A stretch of DNA of 64,000 bases from an uncultured Eubacteriales bacterium (GCA_902793325.1 CADBCY010000009.1:18172-82171), one strand, 5' to 3'. Shown: positions 35,145-44,551, counted from the first letter of the stretch. The notes: a model not told the origin generated them from the letters alone. Numbers and translations are program-made.

Positions 35145-36671
35145 TCAGAGCGCCTTCATCTCACGCTTTCTCCGGTACATCGCCTTGTCCGCCCTGCTGA
35201 AGACGTCCTCCGCGCAACCGCCCTTCGATTCGTCGTACAGCGCGTAGCCTATGGCCGCCGACACGCGCCTCCACGGTTCCTTCCTTTCCTTTTCCTGCTC
35301 GCGGTTGAAGCGCACCGCCAATTCCTCCGTGCGGTCATAATCCTCGCCCTCCAGGATCACAACGAACTCGTCCCCGCCGATGCGGAACACCGGCGAATGG
35401 GAAAAGACCCGGCAGAGCAGGTCGCAACACTCCTTGATCGTGATGTTCCCGCACTCATGGCCGTAGGTATCGTTGATCTCCTTCAGGATGTTCACGTCCA
35501 CCACGGCAAAGCCAAACTTCGTCTCTCCCTCCGCCCGGCGGCGCTCCAATTGCCTGAGCGCTTCCTCATAGGCGTTTCGGTTCCGGATTCCCGTCAGGGC
35601 GTCCTTCCTGGCGATCTCCGCTTCGACGTCCACCTGGGCCCGGGTGTGGGACAACTCCTCCGTGGTCTTCACCAGGCTCTTCATGTAGTTGTCCATCTCC
35701 AGGATCATGTCCGAGGTCTGGCCCATCAGCGAGCTCAGCTCGTCCGTGCCCTTTTGTTCAGGCGCCGAGGCGACGGACGCATTCTTGTTCTGCGCATACG
35801 CGCTGACGATGCGGGAGAGCCAGCCGATCTTCGCGATATAGCGCCGGTCAATGAACCACAGCGTTACGGCGGCCGTCAGAATCAGGATCAGCGCGATGGT
35901 CGCCAGCTGCCTCAGCGTATTCGCGGCGATCACCCGGTTGTAGTCCGTGATCTCGACCTCCGTGCCGATCACGCCCAGCTTCTCCCCTTCCAGATACAGC
36001 GGCACGTACCAGGCGTAGGTTTTGCCGTATTCGTTGTCGTAGGTGTCAAATCCGTGCGGCATCCCGCCGGTGTTCCATGCCTACCACATCTTCTCATGTT
36101 CTTCCAGCGGCTCGAATACGTCTATGCAGAGCTCCACGCATCCGTCTCCCCTGCTTTCCCGGACGCCGTCCAGCATATAGGTCATATGCAGTTCCTTGCC
36201 CGCGGGCACCACATAGTAGGTATAGGCGATCCCAAACTTTTCCGCCGCCTGTTCGAACAACAGCAGGTAGTGCTCATGGCAGGCGAGCGCATAGGCCTTG
36301 CGCATGTCCTCCGGCATGTCCTCCGGCTGCACGTCTTCCCCCAGGAGCTTTCCCGGATACGCCTCCGCAAACCGCCGGTCGAAGCGCCGCTTCGCCTCCA
36401 CGGCATCTTCCGGCGTGAATTCCACCGGAATATCCGGCTCCGCCTTATGCGAGAGCAGATACTTCTGGTACATCGGGAAATCATTTCCCTCCTGCTGCAG
36501 CACCACGGCCAGATAATCCGCGATGGCCCGGAGGTTCTTCTCTTCCTCTTCCTGAAAGATCCTGTTCTGATTTGCATAGGTCGCGACGCCGCTGATCGTC
36601 AGGGTAACGACAATAAGAATCAGAAAAATGGCCCCGAATCGGAGCAGCAGGCCTGTCCTTTTCTTTTGCAT
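35145..36671 (-). CDS. Membrane diguanylate cyclase (GGDEF), interrupted by in-frame TAG
   Basis: Read through the TAG at 36081-36083 (codon 197), the protein has 508 residues. A first helix (residues 8-30, LLRFGAIFLILIVVTLTISG) leads to an extracytoplasmic sensor of about 220 residues. DTYDNEYGKTYAWYVPLY is a Cache-like motif. A second helix (IALILILTAAVTLWFI) and a coiled linker follow. The GGDEF domain is KDALTGIRNRNAYEEAL, DVNILKEINDTYGH and FRIGGDEFVVIL, with the active site intact. The start was chosen at MQKKRTGLLL. Both halves lie in the same frame and family similarity continues across the TAG, so it is a nonsense mutation, an error or readthrough. Confidence 0.85.
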
Positions 36672-36819
36672 CGCATTCACCCTGTTTCCCTTTACCTTAT
36701 GCCCGGCGCGGCCTTCGCTACGGCTGCCGAACGCCGGCCTCATTGCCATTTTAGCCCGTATATAGTATACCAATAAAGCTGCGCCTCTGAAAGCTTTTTT
36801 CATCCCGTCGTTTTTCACG

Positions 36820-36848
36820 TAGACACGCAGGCATTTCTCCGATATAAT
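36820..36848 (+). promoter_or_regulatory. Promoter of the uracil/xanthine permease gene
   Basis: TAGACA (36820-36825) and TATAAT (36843-36848) are spaced by 17 bases, 43 bases before the GTG start. No purine or PyrR-type RNA structure is evident in the short leader. Confidence 0.7.
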
Positions 36849-36891
36849 TGTAATGGATTTATTGATACATCAACAGAGTGAGGTGGTATTT

Positions 36892-38378
36892 GTGCGGGAT
36901 ACTCATAAGGGGCGCTACACGTCGCCGTATTCGCTGGACGGGCGGATTCCGCTTCGCGAGGCGATTCCGCTTGGCCTGCAGCACGTGCTGGCAATGTTTG
37001 TCGGCAACCTTTCGCCGCTGCTGGTCATCATGGCCACGTGCGGCATCACCGACGGCGGCGGATTCAGCGCGCTGCACATCGCCCTGTTGCAGAACGCCAT
37101 GCTGATCGCGGGCCTCATTACTTTTATCCAGTTGTACCCATCGGGCCGATCGGAAGCAGGCTGCCCATCGTCATGGGCACGTCCTCCGGCTTTATCGGGA
37201 TCAACAACGCGATTGCGGCCAGCATAATCGGAAGCATCGCCGCGGGAACGATCACCACCGACGCTGCCGCGGGCCTGTACGCCTACGGGACGATCATGGG
37301 CGCGTGCATCATCGGCGGCGCGTTTGAAATGGGCCTCGGCTTCATCATCAAGCCGCTGCGCCGGTTCTTCCCGGCGGTCGTCACGGGCACCGTCGTCATG
37401 GCCATCGGCCTCAGCCTGATCCCGGTGGGCATCAACTTCTTCGGCGGCGGCGGTACGAATGTGCCGGATTTCGGAAGCATCCCGAACCTGCTCCTGGGCT
37501 TCATCACCCTGTCCGCGATCCTGGTCTTCAAGCATGCGTTCAAGGGCTTCCCCTCCGTCGCCTCCGTGCTGCTCGGCATCGTCGTCGGCTACACCGTTTC
37601 CTTCATCATGGGCCTTGTGCTGCCGCAGGTATTCGAGTACACCGCCGTCGTCGACGGCGTGGAGCAGACGCTCGCCGCCACACCCGCCTACATCACCCAG
37701 TGGTCCAGGGTGGCGGAGGCCTCGTGGTTCGCCATACCCAGGCTCCTGCCCGTCAAGCCGGTGTTCCGCCTCGATGCGATCATTCCCATGTGCATCATGT
37801 TCATCGTCACCGCGGTCGAAACCGTGGGCGATACCTCCGGCGTCACGGTGGGCGGCCTGAATCGGGAACCCACCGACAAGGAGCTTTCCGGCTCCGTCGT
37901 CTGCGATGGCCTCGGCTCGACCGTCGCCGCCTGCTTTGGCGTCCTGCCCAACACCTCGTTCAGCCAGAACGTCGGGCTGGTGGGGATGACAAAGGTCGTC
38001 AACCGCTTCACGATCGCCATGGGCGCGAGCATCCTCGTGATCGCGGGCCTGTTCCCGAAGATCGGCGCGATCATCAACGTCATGCCGCAGCCGGTTCTGG
38101 GCGGCGCCGCGGTCGTGATGTTCGCCAATATCGTCATTTCCGGCGTCAACCTGATCACGAAGGAGCCGCTGACCGGGCGGAACGCGACGATCGTCTCCAT
38201 CGCGCTGGGCCTCGGGTTCGGCATCGGTTCCGCGACCGCGGTTCAGGCGTTCATGCCGCAGTGGATGAAGTACATCTTCGGCGGTTCCGGAATCGTTCCG
38301 GCTGCCCTGCTCGCCATCATACTCAACATCGTTATTCCCAAGGACGTAGATCACCTCGAGGACGTCGGGAAGCCGTAG
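36892..38378 (+). CDS. Uracil/xanthine permease family transporter (frameshifted)
   Basis: The start is GTG, with GAGGTG upstream. The NCS2 family protein of about 495 residues begins IPLREAIPLGLQHVLAMF and LIAGLITFIQLYP. It then continues one frame over as IGPIGSRLPIVMGTSSGF. A single C missing from the CCC at 37137-37139 accounts for the break. The rest is intact with about 12 helices: SAILVFKHAFKGF, IVTAVETVGDTSGVTVGG (family signature), LPNTSFSQNVGLV. It imports a nucleobase with protons. The stop is TAG. Confidence 0.88.
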
Positions 38379-38396
38379 GCAACCCCCGGCGATATA

Positions 38397-38445
38397 AACG
38401 AGCGCTCTTTCCGGGAGAAACCCTCGAAAGGAGCGCTCGTTTTCG
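38397..38445 (+). terminator. Rho-independent terminator of the permease gene
   Basis: AACGAGCGCTC and GAGCGCTCGTT form an 11-bp stem, extended by TTTC/GAAA pairing inside, and are followed by TTTC. It lies 18 bases after the TAG. Confidence 0.75.
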
Positions 38446-38920
38446 GTTCTTCACGTTTTCTTGCGGAATTTGGGTATGACACGCTCGGCGAGGCGAGAAA
38501 CCCTAAAGCTTGTCGGTCGGCTTCGCCGACTGCCGACGTTCGAATCGAAGGCTCGATCGCGGCGCCGGGGCGCCCATAGATGGGAACGATATATTCTTCC
38601 CGGGCGTCAAGATTGGCCAACCAGGACGAACCAACATAGCGACCTGTCTCGCCATGCCCGCAGCGCACGACGCCGCAGCCGCCGCGCTCCAGGCATTTCC
38701 AGACGAAGCTGCCCTACCCGATGGAGGCTGCTTTATGTCGAGGAACATCGTCCTCATGGGGAAGATGGGCTTCATGATCGCGGGCGGGATCCCCTCCCGC
38801 CCGGACAGGCACCGCATCGCGTTGATGATGCTGGCAGGGCCGCAGTCGTAGTTGGTCGTCCGGCTGATCGGCTTGTTCTTTACGTTTGGCGGGCCTTCCT
38901 TTGTGCTTCAGCTCAATCGT
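38446..38920. other. Gap without a recognisable gene
   Basis: Open frames on both strands here have no ribosome sites and no family resemblance. It contains small GC-rich inverted repeats (GTCGG...CCGAC near 38513, GGGCGGG...CCCGCCC near 38782) and may be decayed sequence. It separates the convergent permease and amino acid ABC operons. Confidence 0.45.
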
Positions 38921-39691
38921 TCACAGCTTTTCCGGCGCGCGTATGGATTGCAGGAAATCCGCGGCGCGCTGGCTTTTGGGATGCGCAAAGAACGCCTCCG
39001 GCGCGTCCTGCTCCACGATGCTGCCTCCGTCCATGAAGACCACGCGGTCGGAGACGCGCCGGGCGAAGTTCATTTCGTGCGTGACGATGACCATGGTCAT
39101 GCCGTCCTGCGCCAGCCCGGTCATCACATTCAGCACCTCGCCGATCATCTCGGGGTCGAGGGCGCTGGTGGGCTCGTCGAACAGCATGGCCTTGGGGTGC
39201 ATCGCCAGGGCGCGGGCGATGGCGGCGCGCTGCTGCTGTCCCCCGGAGAGCTGCGCAGGCAACTTGTGGGCCTGGTCGGCCACGCCGACGCGCTCCAGTA
39301 GCTGCATGGCCTCCTCCCGGGCCTGCTTTTTGGGCAGCTTCAGCACGCCCGTGGGCGCGAGCGTCATGTTGTCCAGCACCGTCATGTGGGAGAACAGGTT
39401 GAAGGACTGGAACACCATGCCGATCTGCGCGCGAAGCTGAGCAAGCTCGCGGCCCTCCTGCGGCAGCGGCACGCCGTCGATCAGGATCTCGCCGGAGTCG
39501 ATCGTCTCCAGGCGGTTGATGGTGCGGCACAGTGTGGATTTCCCGGAGCCGGAGGGGCCGATCACCACCACGACCTCGCCCTTGCCGACGGACAGCGAGA
39601 TGTCCCGCAGCACGTGCAGCGATCCGTAGTGCTTGTTTACGTTTTTCAGTTCGATGACCGGCTTATCGCCGGGGGTCTGGATCTGGGTCAT
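38921..39691 (-). CDS. Polar amino acid ABC transporter ATP-binding protein (GlnQ-like)
   Basis: The protein has 256 residues. [17 protein letters not shown] (Walker A), [15 protein letters not shown] (signature), [15 protein letters not shown] (Walker B) and [11 protein letters not shown] (H-loop) are all canonical. Its ATG overlaps the stop of the upstream permease. It is the last gene of a four-gene importer operon. Confidence 0.95.
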   Translation of the reverse strand: MTQIQTPGDKPVIELKNVNKHYGSLHVLRDISLSVGKGEVVVVIGPSGSGKSTLCRTINRLETIDSGEILIDGVPLPQEGRELAQLRAQIGMVFQSFNLFSHMTVLDNMTLAPTGVLKLPKKQAREEAMQLLERVGVADQAHKLPAQLSGGQQQRAAIARALAMHPKAMLFDEPTSALDPEMIGEVLNVMTGLAQDGMTMVIVTHEMNFARRVSDRVVFMDGGSIVEQDAPEAFFAHPKSQRAADFLQSIRAPEKL

Positions 39692-40530
39692 GCGGGCCTC
39701 CTTTTCGCCTGCCCGGCTTCGGCGGGCTTCTTTGTCCCCCGCGCCATGCGGTCGGACAGCTTGTTCAGGCCGTAGTTGATCAGGATATAGATGACGGCCA
39801 CGACCAGATACACCGAAACCAGCGAGTCGTGGCTGGTAATCAGCACCTTCGCGTTCTGCATCAGGTCGGCGTAGGAGACGACGTAGGCGAAGGTCGTGTC
39901 CTTGAGCACGATCACGAGCTCGGAGATCAGCGACGGGATCACGAAGCGGATGGCCTGGGGAAAGACGATCTGATAGAACACCCGCAGGTTGGACAGCCCC
40001 AGCGAGAGCCCCGCCTCCGTCTGCCCCACCGGCACCGCGTTCACGCCGGCGCGGAAGGCCTCGGCGATGATGCCGCTGGCGGAGATCGCGCAGGGCAGCG
40101 TGATGCGCCAGAACGCCCCGATCGTAATGCCCATCCGGGGAATCACCAGGAAGAAGAAATAGATGAGCAGCAGCGTGGGCACGCCGCGGGTGAATTCGAC
40201 CAGCGCCGCGCACAGCCAGCGGACGGGGCGGAAGCGGCGGAGCTTGCCGCGCATCATCAAAAAGCCCAGCGCGATGGCGATGACCGCCGCGGTCAGCGCC
40301 GCCTTCAGCGTGCTGAGCAGGCCCGCGCCGAGGTATCGCCAGGTGCTTCCCTTCAGGAAGAAATCCCAGTACCGGGGCTGAAGCTGCCCCTGCAGCGCAA
40401 ACTGCCGGACGATCAAAAAGAGCAATAGCCCCAGCAGGATCAGCGCGACGCCGGTGAACGCCGCGATGCGCCGCCGGGTCTTCGGCCCCGGTGATTCATA
40501 GAGCCGCTCGCGTATGGAAGGCGCGCTCAT
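39688..40530 (-). CDS. Amino acid ABC transporter permease 2
   Basis: This is a 280-residue HisM/GlnP-family membrane protein. The N-terminal extension before the first helix is longer than usual. The cytoplasmic EAA loop is [31 protein letters not shown]. It overlaps both neighbours by ATGA. Confidence 0.93.
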   Translation of the reverse strand: MSAPSIRERLYESPGPKTRRRIAAFTGVALILLGLLLFLIVRQFALQGQLQPRYWDFFLKGSTWRYLGAGLLSTLKAALTAAVIAIALGFLMMRGKLRRFRPVRWLCAALVEFTRGVPTLLLIYFFFLVIPRMGITIGAFWRITLPCAISASGIIAEAFRAGVNAVPVGQTEAGLSLGLSNLRVFYQIVFPQAIRFVIPSLISELVIVLKDTTFAYVVSYADLMQNAKVLITSHDSLVSVYLVVAVIYILINYGLNKLSDRMARGTKKPAEAGQAKRRPA

Positions 40531-41192
40531 CGCAGTATCCTCACTTTCCGGTCGATCCTGCCGCCGACCCAGCCGATCACCAGCGCCGTGGCGACGTACA
40601 GCGCCGCCGAGACGGCAAAGGCCAGTATGCCGCCGACGGCCCGGCTGTTGATGTAGTTCACGACGCCCGTCAGCTCCAACTGGTGGGGCCTCAGAGGCGC
40701 CTGGGAGCCCAGCGCCGTGGTCAGCATCGTGCCCACCGCCAGGCTCGTCATGGGCAGCACCGTCGAGCGCAGGGCCTGGGGAATGATGATTTTGACGATC
40801 AGTTGAAAGAAGGTGAGCCCCAGGGCACGGGCGGCTTCGATCTCGCCGGGGCGGATGGTGTTCATGCCGCTCATCAGGTGTTCCGAGCAAAAGGCCGAGG
40901 GGATCAGCACCGAAGCGACGATCACGCACATTTCGTAGCTGAGCAGTACCCGCAGCCTCGGCAGCGCGTAGACCAGTATGATGAGCATGGCCGCGCCGGG
41001 GATGTTGCGGAATACCTGCACGAAGAAATCCCCGAAAACCCGCAGGGGTTTCACGGGGCACACGCGCAGCACCGTGACGATCACACCGATCGCGAACGCG
41101 CCCGCGAAGGAGATGGCCGTCAGCCGCCAGGTGTTCAGCAGCGCGCGGAGGTAGAGATCGCCGTATTGCGTAAGCAGGGTGGAGAGGTTCAT
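40527..41192 (-). CDS. Amino acid ABC transporter permease 1
   Basis: The protein has 221 residues of the same family (FVQVFRNIPGAAMLIILVYALP, HLMSGMNTIRPGEIEAARALG). The ATG at 41192 was chosen because the family begins MNLSTLLTQYGDLYLRAL. It forms the channel with the next permease. Confidence 0.93.
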   Translation of the reverse strand: MNLSTLLTQYGDLYLRALLNTWRLTAISFAGAFAIGVIVTVLRVCPVKPLRVFGDFFVQVFRNIPGAAMLIILVYALPRLRVLLSYEMCVIVASVLIPSAFCSEHLMSGMNTIRPGEIEAARALGLTFFQLIVKIIIPQALRSTVLPMTSLAVGTMLTTALGSQAPLRPHQLELTGVVNYINSRAVGGILAFAVSAALYVATALVIGWVGGRIDRKVRILR

Positions 41193-41229
41193 GATACTCC
41201 TTTCAGGATGCGGGTCGGATTTATACCGA

Positions 41230-41262
41230 GACAGGGCCTCGCGCGACGGCGGAGGCCCTGTC
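41230..41262 (-). other. Intercistronic hairpin after the amino acid binding-protein gene
   Basis: GACAGGGCCTC and GAGGCCCTGTC pair perfectly over an 11-base loop, between the binding protein and the first permease. The role is probably the same as the other hairpins beside binding-protein genes. Confidence 0.55.
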
Positions 41263-41275
41263 GTTGCCCAATCGG

Positions 41276-42199
41276 TCATTCAAGGCCGATGGCCGGGGGC
41301 TCGGGCGCGGTCTCGGCGCCGCCGGTACGATCGCCGAGGCTGATCTGCCACAGCTGCGTCCACAGGCCCTCGTCCTCGATCTGCTTAAGGAAGCCATTGA
41401 CGAACGCCACGCCGTCGGAATCCTTCGGCAGCCCGATGCCGTAGTTGTCGTCGTTGCCGAAGATGCCGGCCACGGCGTACTTGCCGGGGTTGCGCACGAT
41501 GGAGCCGAGGATCAGCGTGTAGTCGGTCACGTAGGCGTCGGCGCGGCCGGTCTCCACATCCTGGCGGGCGGTCTCGTCGTCGAGCTCCTCCTGCACGATG
41601 GCCTCCGGCGCGTATTCCGCCAGGATCGCCGGGCCGCTGGAACCCTGCTGGGTGGCGACCACCTTGCCGGCCAGGTCCTCAAGGCCCTTGATCTCCTCGT
41701 TTCCGGCGGCAACCAGTATGCCCTGCTTGGAGGTGAAGTACGGGCCCGCGAAGGAGATGACCTCCTGCCGCGCGGGGAGGATGGAGTAAGTGGCGAACAC
41801 CGCGTCCACCTGGTCGCTGATCAGCACGTCCTCGCGGGTGCTGGAGGTGACCTGCGTGAACGCCCACTTGGTCGGATCGCCGAAGATGTAGTTTGCCAGC
41901 AGCTGGTACAGGCCCGCGTCGAAGCCGCGATAGTGGCCGTCTTCCTCGTTCAGCAGGCTGAACAGGAAGGACTGGGCGGTGGTACCCACGCGCAGCACGC
42001 CCGCTTCCTTGACCTTGCTCGCCCACTCGCTCGACGCGATCACATCGTCGCCTGCAACGGGGCCGCTGGAGATCAGGGCGTCAAACGCTTCCTTGTCGAT
42101 GGCGCTCGATTGCGCCTCCTCGGCGAAAGCGGCGGCAAAGGCCGCGAGAATCAGGATCGCCGCCACCAGCGCGGCGAGAATCTTATTATACTTCTTCAT
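41276..42199 (-). CDS. Amino acid ABC transporter substrate-binding protein
   Basis: The protein has 307 residues with a signal peptide at 1-26. SBP_bac_3 features are GVLRVGTTAQSFLFS, YRGFDAGLYQLLANY, DQVDAVFATYSILPARQEVISFAGPY and GLEDLAGKVVATQQGSSGP. This pattern resembles glutamate/aspartate or glutamine binders, but proximity to sulfur genes makes cystine possible. It is the first gene of the operon and has a leader with a short reading frame. Confidence 0.92.
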   Translation of the reverse strand: MKKYNKILAALVAAILILAAFAAAFAEEAQSSAIDKEAFDALISSGPVAGDDVIASSEWASKVKEAGVLRVGTTAQSFLFSLLNEEDGHYRGFDAGLYQLLANYIFGDPTKWAFTQVTSSTREDVLISDQVDAVFATYSILPARQEVISFAGPYFTSKQGILVAAGNEEIKGLEDLAGKVVATQQGSSGPAILAEYAPEAIVQEELDDETARQDVETGRADAYVTDYTLILGSIVRNPGKYAVAGIFGNDDNYGIGLPKDSDGVAFVNGFLKQIEDEGLWTQLWQISLGDRTGGAETAPEPPAIGLE

Positions 42200-42255
42200 A
42201 TTTGTTTCCTCCTTGAAGCTGTTGGAATAATCGGTGATTCAATCGGCGCGTTGCG

Positions 42256-42309
42256 TCACATTCGATCCAGCGTCCGCTTCCAACATCGCCGCTGTTTGGT
42301 AATGCTCAT
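42256..42309 (-). CDS. Possible 17-residue leader peptide of the amino acid ABC operon
   Basis: An ATG preceded by GGGAGG at good spacing encodes MSITKQRRCWKRTLDRM and then TGA, inside the transcript leader between the promoter (42341-42370) and the binding-protein gene. It has four Arg, one Cys and one Trp. It could be an attenuation peptide or a chance frame. No terminator/antiterminator pair is obvious. Confidence 0.35.
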   Translation of the reverse strand: MSITKQRRCWKRTLDRM

Positions 42310-42340
42310 CCAATCAGCTCCTCCCTGAAGAATTACACAT

Positions 42341-42370
42341 ATTCTATCATTTAGATAGGTTTTTGTCCAA
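42341..42370 (-). promoter_or_regulatory. Promoter of the amino acid ABC operon
   Basis: On the minus strand TTGGAC (42365-42370) and TAGAAT (42341-42346) are 18 bases apart. They give a leader of about 135 bases before the binding-protein ATG. Confidence 0.6.
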
Positions 42371-42418
42371 TACAAAGTATAAATGCAGAGTAATAGTCTG
42401 AATCTATAATTTTGCCTG

Positions 42419-42637
42419 CTATCCCCTCACAAACGGCGCGCGGTATTCGGCGTTGATCTCGCTGATTTCCTTCTCGCCGTCGATGTACGGCTGGTAGATG
42501 CCCTCGATGCGCCCGCCGCCGCGGTTGTCGCAGCCGGAGCAGAATTCGCAGTCGATGCCGCACGCGCCCCAAAGCGCCTGATGGACGATGCGCTCCCGCT
42601 CCTCGCGGGTGGTATTCTTGATCAATATGGATTTCAT
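42419..42637 (-). CDS. Small cysteine-containing protein downstream of larE
   Basis: The protein has 72 residues; its ATG overlaps the larE stop (ATGA) with AGGAG upstream. The sequence has CGIDCEFCSGCDN (four Cys in 12 residues) and then GIYQPYIDGEKEISEINAEYR. I know of similar short clostridial proteins but no function. The clustered Cys suggest metal, FeS or sulfur handling. Tight coupling to larE suggests a partner role. Confidence 0.75.
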   Translation of the reverse strand: MKSILIKNTTREERERIVHQALWGACGIDCEFCSGCDNRGGGRIEGIYQPYIDGEKEISEINAEYRAPFVRG

Positions 42638-43497
42638 GTGCCATTGACTCCTTTCATTCTGTCATCCTCAGACAGGGTTTCGTTCATGCTGCCGGTGCGA
42701 TAACCCAGTATATCCAGCGTCACATAATCAAACCCCATCGCCTTGAACGATTCGTACACCTTCAGGCGCACTTCATCGCGCAGGAACGCCTGAAAGTCGG
42801 CGGGCTCCAGTTCGACGCGGGCGATTTTCCCGTGGATGCGCACGCGCAGCTGCCGAAATCCCAGGTCGATCAATAGCTGCTCCGCGCGATCCACCATCCC
42901 CAGCTTCTCCCGGCTGATTTCGTCGCCGTAGGGGAACCGGCTGGACAGGCAGGCGAAGGACTGCTTATCCCAGGTAGGCAGCCCGAGGAATTTGGACAGT
43001 GCGCGGATGTCCGCCTTTGAAAAGCCGCAGGCGCGCAGCGGGCTTTTGACGCCCAGTTCCGCGACCGCTTGCAATCCGGGGCGATAATCGCCGTTGTCGT
43101 CCAGGTTCGAGCCTTCGGCAACGGCGGCGATGCCCTGCGCCCGGGCTATCGCGCCGATCTTTTCAAACAATTCCCGCTTGCACAGGTAGCAGCGGTTCTT
43201 CGGGTTATGGGAGAATCCCTCGATGTCCAGCTCCTCGGATTCCACCACAAAGTGGCGAATGCCCCGCGATGCGCAGAATTCCCGCGCCTCATTCAGCTCG
43301 CGCACAGGGAACGAACAGGATGCCGCAGTCACGGCAATGGCGCAATCTCCCAGCGCTTCATGCGCTGCGTACAGCAGAAAAGTCGAGTCCACGCCGCTTG
43401 AAAAAGCCACCGCTGCGCTGCCCAGGGATTCCAGATAGCGTTTGAGCGCTTCATACTTCGCAAGCTGTTCCCGGGTTGGATTCTTGACCGTCTCCAT
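42634..43497 (-). CDS. larE: ATP-dependent sacrificial sulfur transferase LarE
   Basis: The protein has 287 residues. The PP-loop is AVAFSSGVDSTFLLYAA. NRCYLCKRELF and the conserved Cys in SFACLSSRFPYGDEIS match the residue that LarE sacrifices as sulfur donor for the lactate racemase nickel-pincer cofactor in Lactobacillus plantarum. No larB, larC or larA is nearby, so it may serve a different thiolation. It sits between a MOSC protein and a Cys-rich small protein in one operon. Confidence 0.9.
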   Translation of the reverse strand: METVKNPTREQLAKYEALKRYLESLGSAAVAFSSGVDSTFLLYAAHEALGDCAIAVTAASCSFPVRELNEAREFCASRGIRHFVVESEELDIEGFSHNPKNRCYLCKRELFEKIGAIARAQGIAAVAEGSNLDDNGDYRPGLQAVAELGVKSPLRACGFSKADIRALSKFLGLPTWDKQSFACLSSRFPYGDEISREKLGMVDRAEQLLIDLGFRQLRVRIHGKIARVELEPADFQAFLRDEVRLKVYESFKAMGFDYVTLDILGYRTGSMNETLSEDDRMKGVNGT

Positions 43498-43500
43498 GTA

Positions 43501-43950
43501 TTATCCCCCGTTGATGGTCATGATCTCATCATTCTCACATATCAGGCCGCCGCGAAGGACCCTTGCGAAGATTCCTTCTTTTGGCATGATACAATGTCCG
43601 ACTCTGTCTCGAATCGCACAGTTGTGGTGACACTCTTTTCCGATTTGAGTGACCTCAAGCAGCGCTTCACCACACTTCAGGCGCGTTCCCACGGGCAGGT
43701 GCGCGCAATCAATGCCATCGACCAAAAGGTTTTCTCCGAAACTGCCGTCCTTGACTTCAAAGCCCTGCAGGTTGAATTCCTGGACCTTTTGCCAGCTCAA
43801 CAAGCTGATCTGCCTGTGCCAGGACCCTGCGTGCGCATCTCCGTCAAGCCCCCAATCCTTCTTTGCCAGCGCCTGATGAACATTCGTTTTCTCTGTCCCC
43901 TTCCCGGCGCTTATACAAACCGCTTTGATCACTCCGCAGGCCACGTCCAT
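43501..43950 (-). CDS. MOSC domain-containing protein
   Basis: The protein has about 149 residues. AISAGKGTEK-like KAVCISAGKGTEK, DWGLDGDAHAG, RQISLLSWQKVQEF and FGENLLVDGI are the MOSC pattern, and the sulfur-carrying Cys candidate lies in IGKECHHNCAIRDRVG. Such proteins move sulfur to metal centres, as in molybdenum cofactor sulfurases. The start at ATG 43950 follows GGAGGA closely; a GTG two codons later is possible. It leads the operon with larE and lies next to the Rrf2 operator. Confidence 0.87.
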   Translation of the reverse strand: MDVACGVIKAVCISAGKGTEKTNVHQALAKKDWGLDGDAHAGSWHRQISLLSWQKVQEFNLQGFEVKDGSFGENLLVDGIDCAHLPVGTRLKCGEALLEVTQIGKECHHNCAIRDRVGHCIMPKEGIFARVLRGGLICENDEIMTINGG

Positions 43951-43997
43951 TCTCCTCCATTCATAATCATCGCCCGTCCCGTGCGCATACACAGGTT

Positions 43998-44031
43998 ATA
44001 ATAACACCTATCTGCCTATTGGGTCAATAGG
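43998..44031. promoter_or_regulatory. MOSC/larE promoter with palindromic operator
   Basis: On the minus strand TTGACC (44022-44027) and TATTAT (43998-44003) have an 18-base spacer. A perfect inverted repeat, CCTATTG and CAATAGG around GGT (44015-44031), covers the -35 element. It is also 32 bases upstream of the -35 of the divergent rrf2 gene. It is a good candidate for the Rrf2 site. Confidence 0.6.
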
Positions 44032-44062
44032 ATTATTGGGCTTTCAATTCTGTTCGGTTGAC

Positions 44063-44091
44063 TTGAATTCCCTGTTCCCTTGCGTTATAAT
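44063..44091 (+). promoter_or_regulatory. Promoter of the Rrf2 regulator gene
   Basis: TTGAAT (44063-44068) and TATAAT (44086-44091) are 17 bases apart, 28 bases before the ATG. The TTGACT at 44058 would be 22 bases from the -10 box and was not preferred. Confidence 0.65.
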
Positions 44092-44119
44092 AGGAATATA
44101 AGGAGAGGGAGGATGTGTC

Positions 44120-44551
44120 ATGATCTCAACGAGAGGGCGCTATGCGCTGCGCGTCATGCTGGATCTGGCCGAGCAGAATTCCGGCGGCTTTGTGCCGCTG
44201 AGCGAAATCGCCCAGCGGCAGGAAATTTCCATAAAGTATCTGGAGCTCATCCTCAAAACACTGGTGCAGCATGGATTGTTGAAGGGGCATCGCGGCAAGG
44301 GCGGCGGCTATAAGCTCACGCGCGCGCCGGAGGATTACACCGTGGGCGAGATCCTTGAGCTCACGGAGGGCACGCTTGCGAGCATCGCCTGCCTCGCGCC
44401 CGGCGCGGAAGAATGCCCAAGGCAGGCGCATTGCCGAACGCTTCCCATGTGGCGCCGATTTGACGCGATGGTTCACGACTTTTTCTTTGGAATGACCTTA
44501 AGGGATTTGATGGATGAGGAACGGCAGGCCAAAGACAGCGCTTCGGACTGA
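44120..44551 (+). CDS. Rrf2 family transcriptional regulator with three conserved cysteines
   Basis: The protein has 143 residues. The winged helix begins MISTRGRYALRVMLDLAEQ, with recognition region EIAQRQEISIKYLELIL and wing GHRGKGGGYKL. Cys91, Cys99 and Cys105 are spaced like those that bind an FeS cluster in IscR and NsrR, unlike typical CymR. Neighbours are MOSC/larE (divergent) and a cysteine synthase (convergent), so it may sense FeS or cysteine status. GGGAGG lies at 44107. Confidence 0.92.
   Translation: MISTRGRYALRVMLDLAEQNSGGFVPLSEIAQRQEISIKYLELILKTLVQHGLLKGHRGKGGGYKLTRAPEDYTVGEILELTEGTLASIACLAPGAEECPRQAHCRTLPMWRRFDAMVHDFFFGMTLRDLMDEERQAKDSASD

Noticed and set aside
38538-38546. 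GTTCGAATC, as in the T-arm of a tRNA
   Set aside because: The flanking bases do not form a T stem, and no acceptor or anticodon arm is present.
42351-42644. 97-codon minus-strand frame over the small Cys protein
   Set aside because: Wrong frame: its sequence is arginine/histidine-rich and extends over the ABC promoter. The 72-codon frame has the overlap and the Cys motif.
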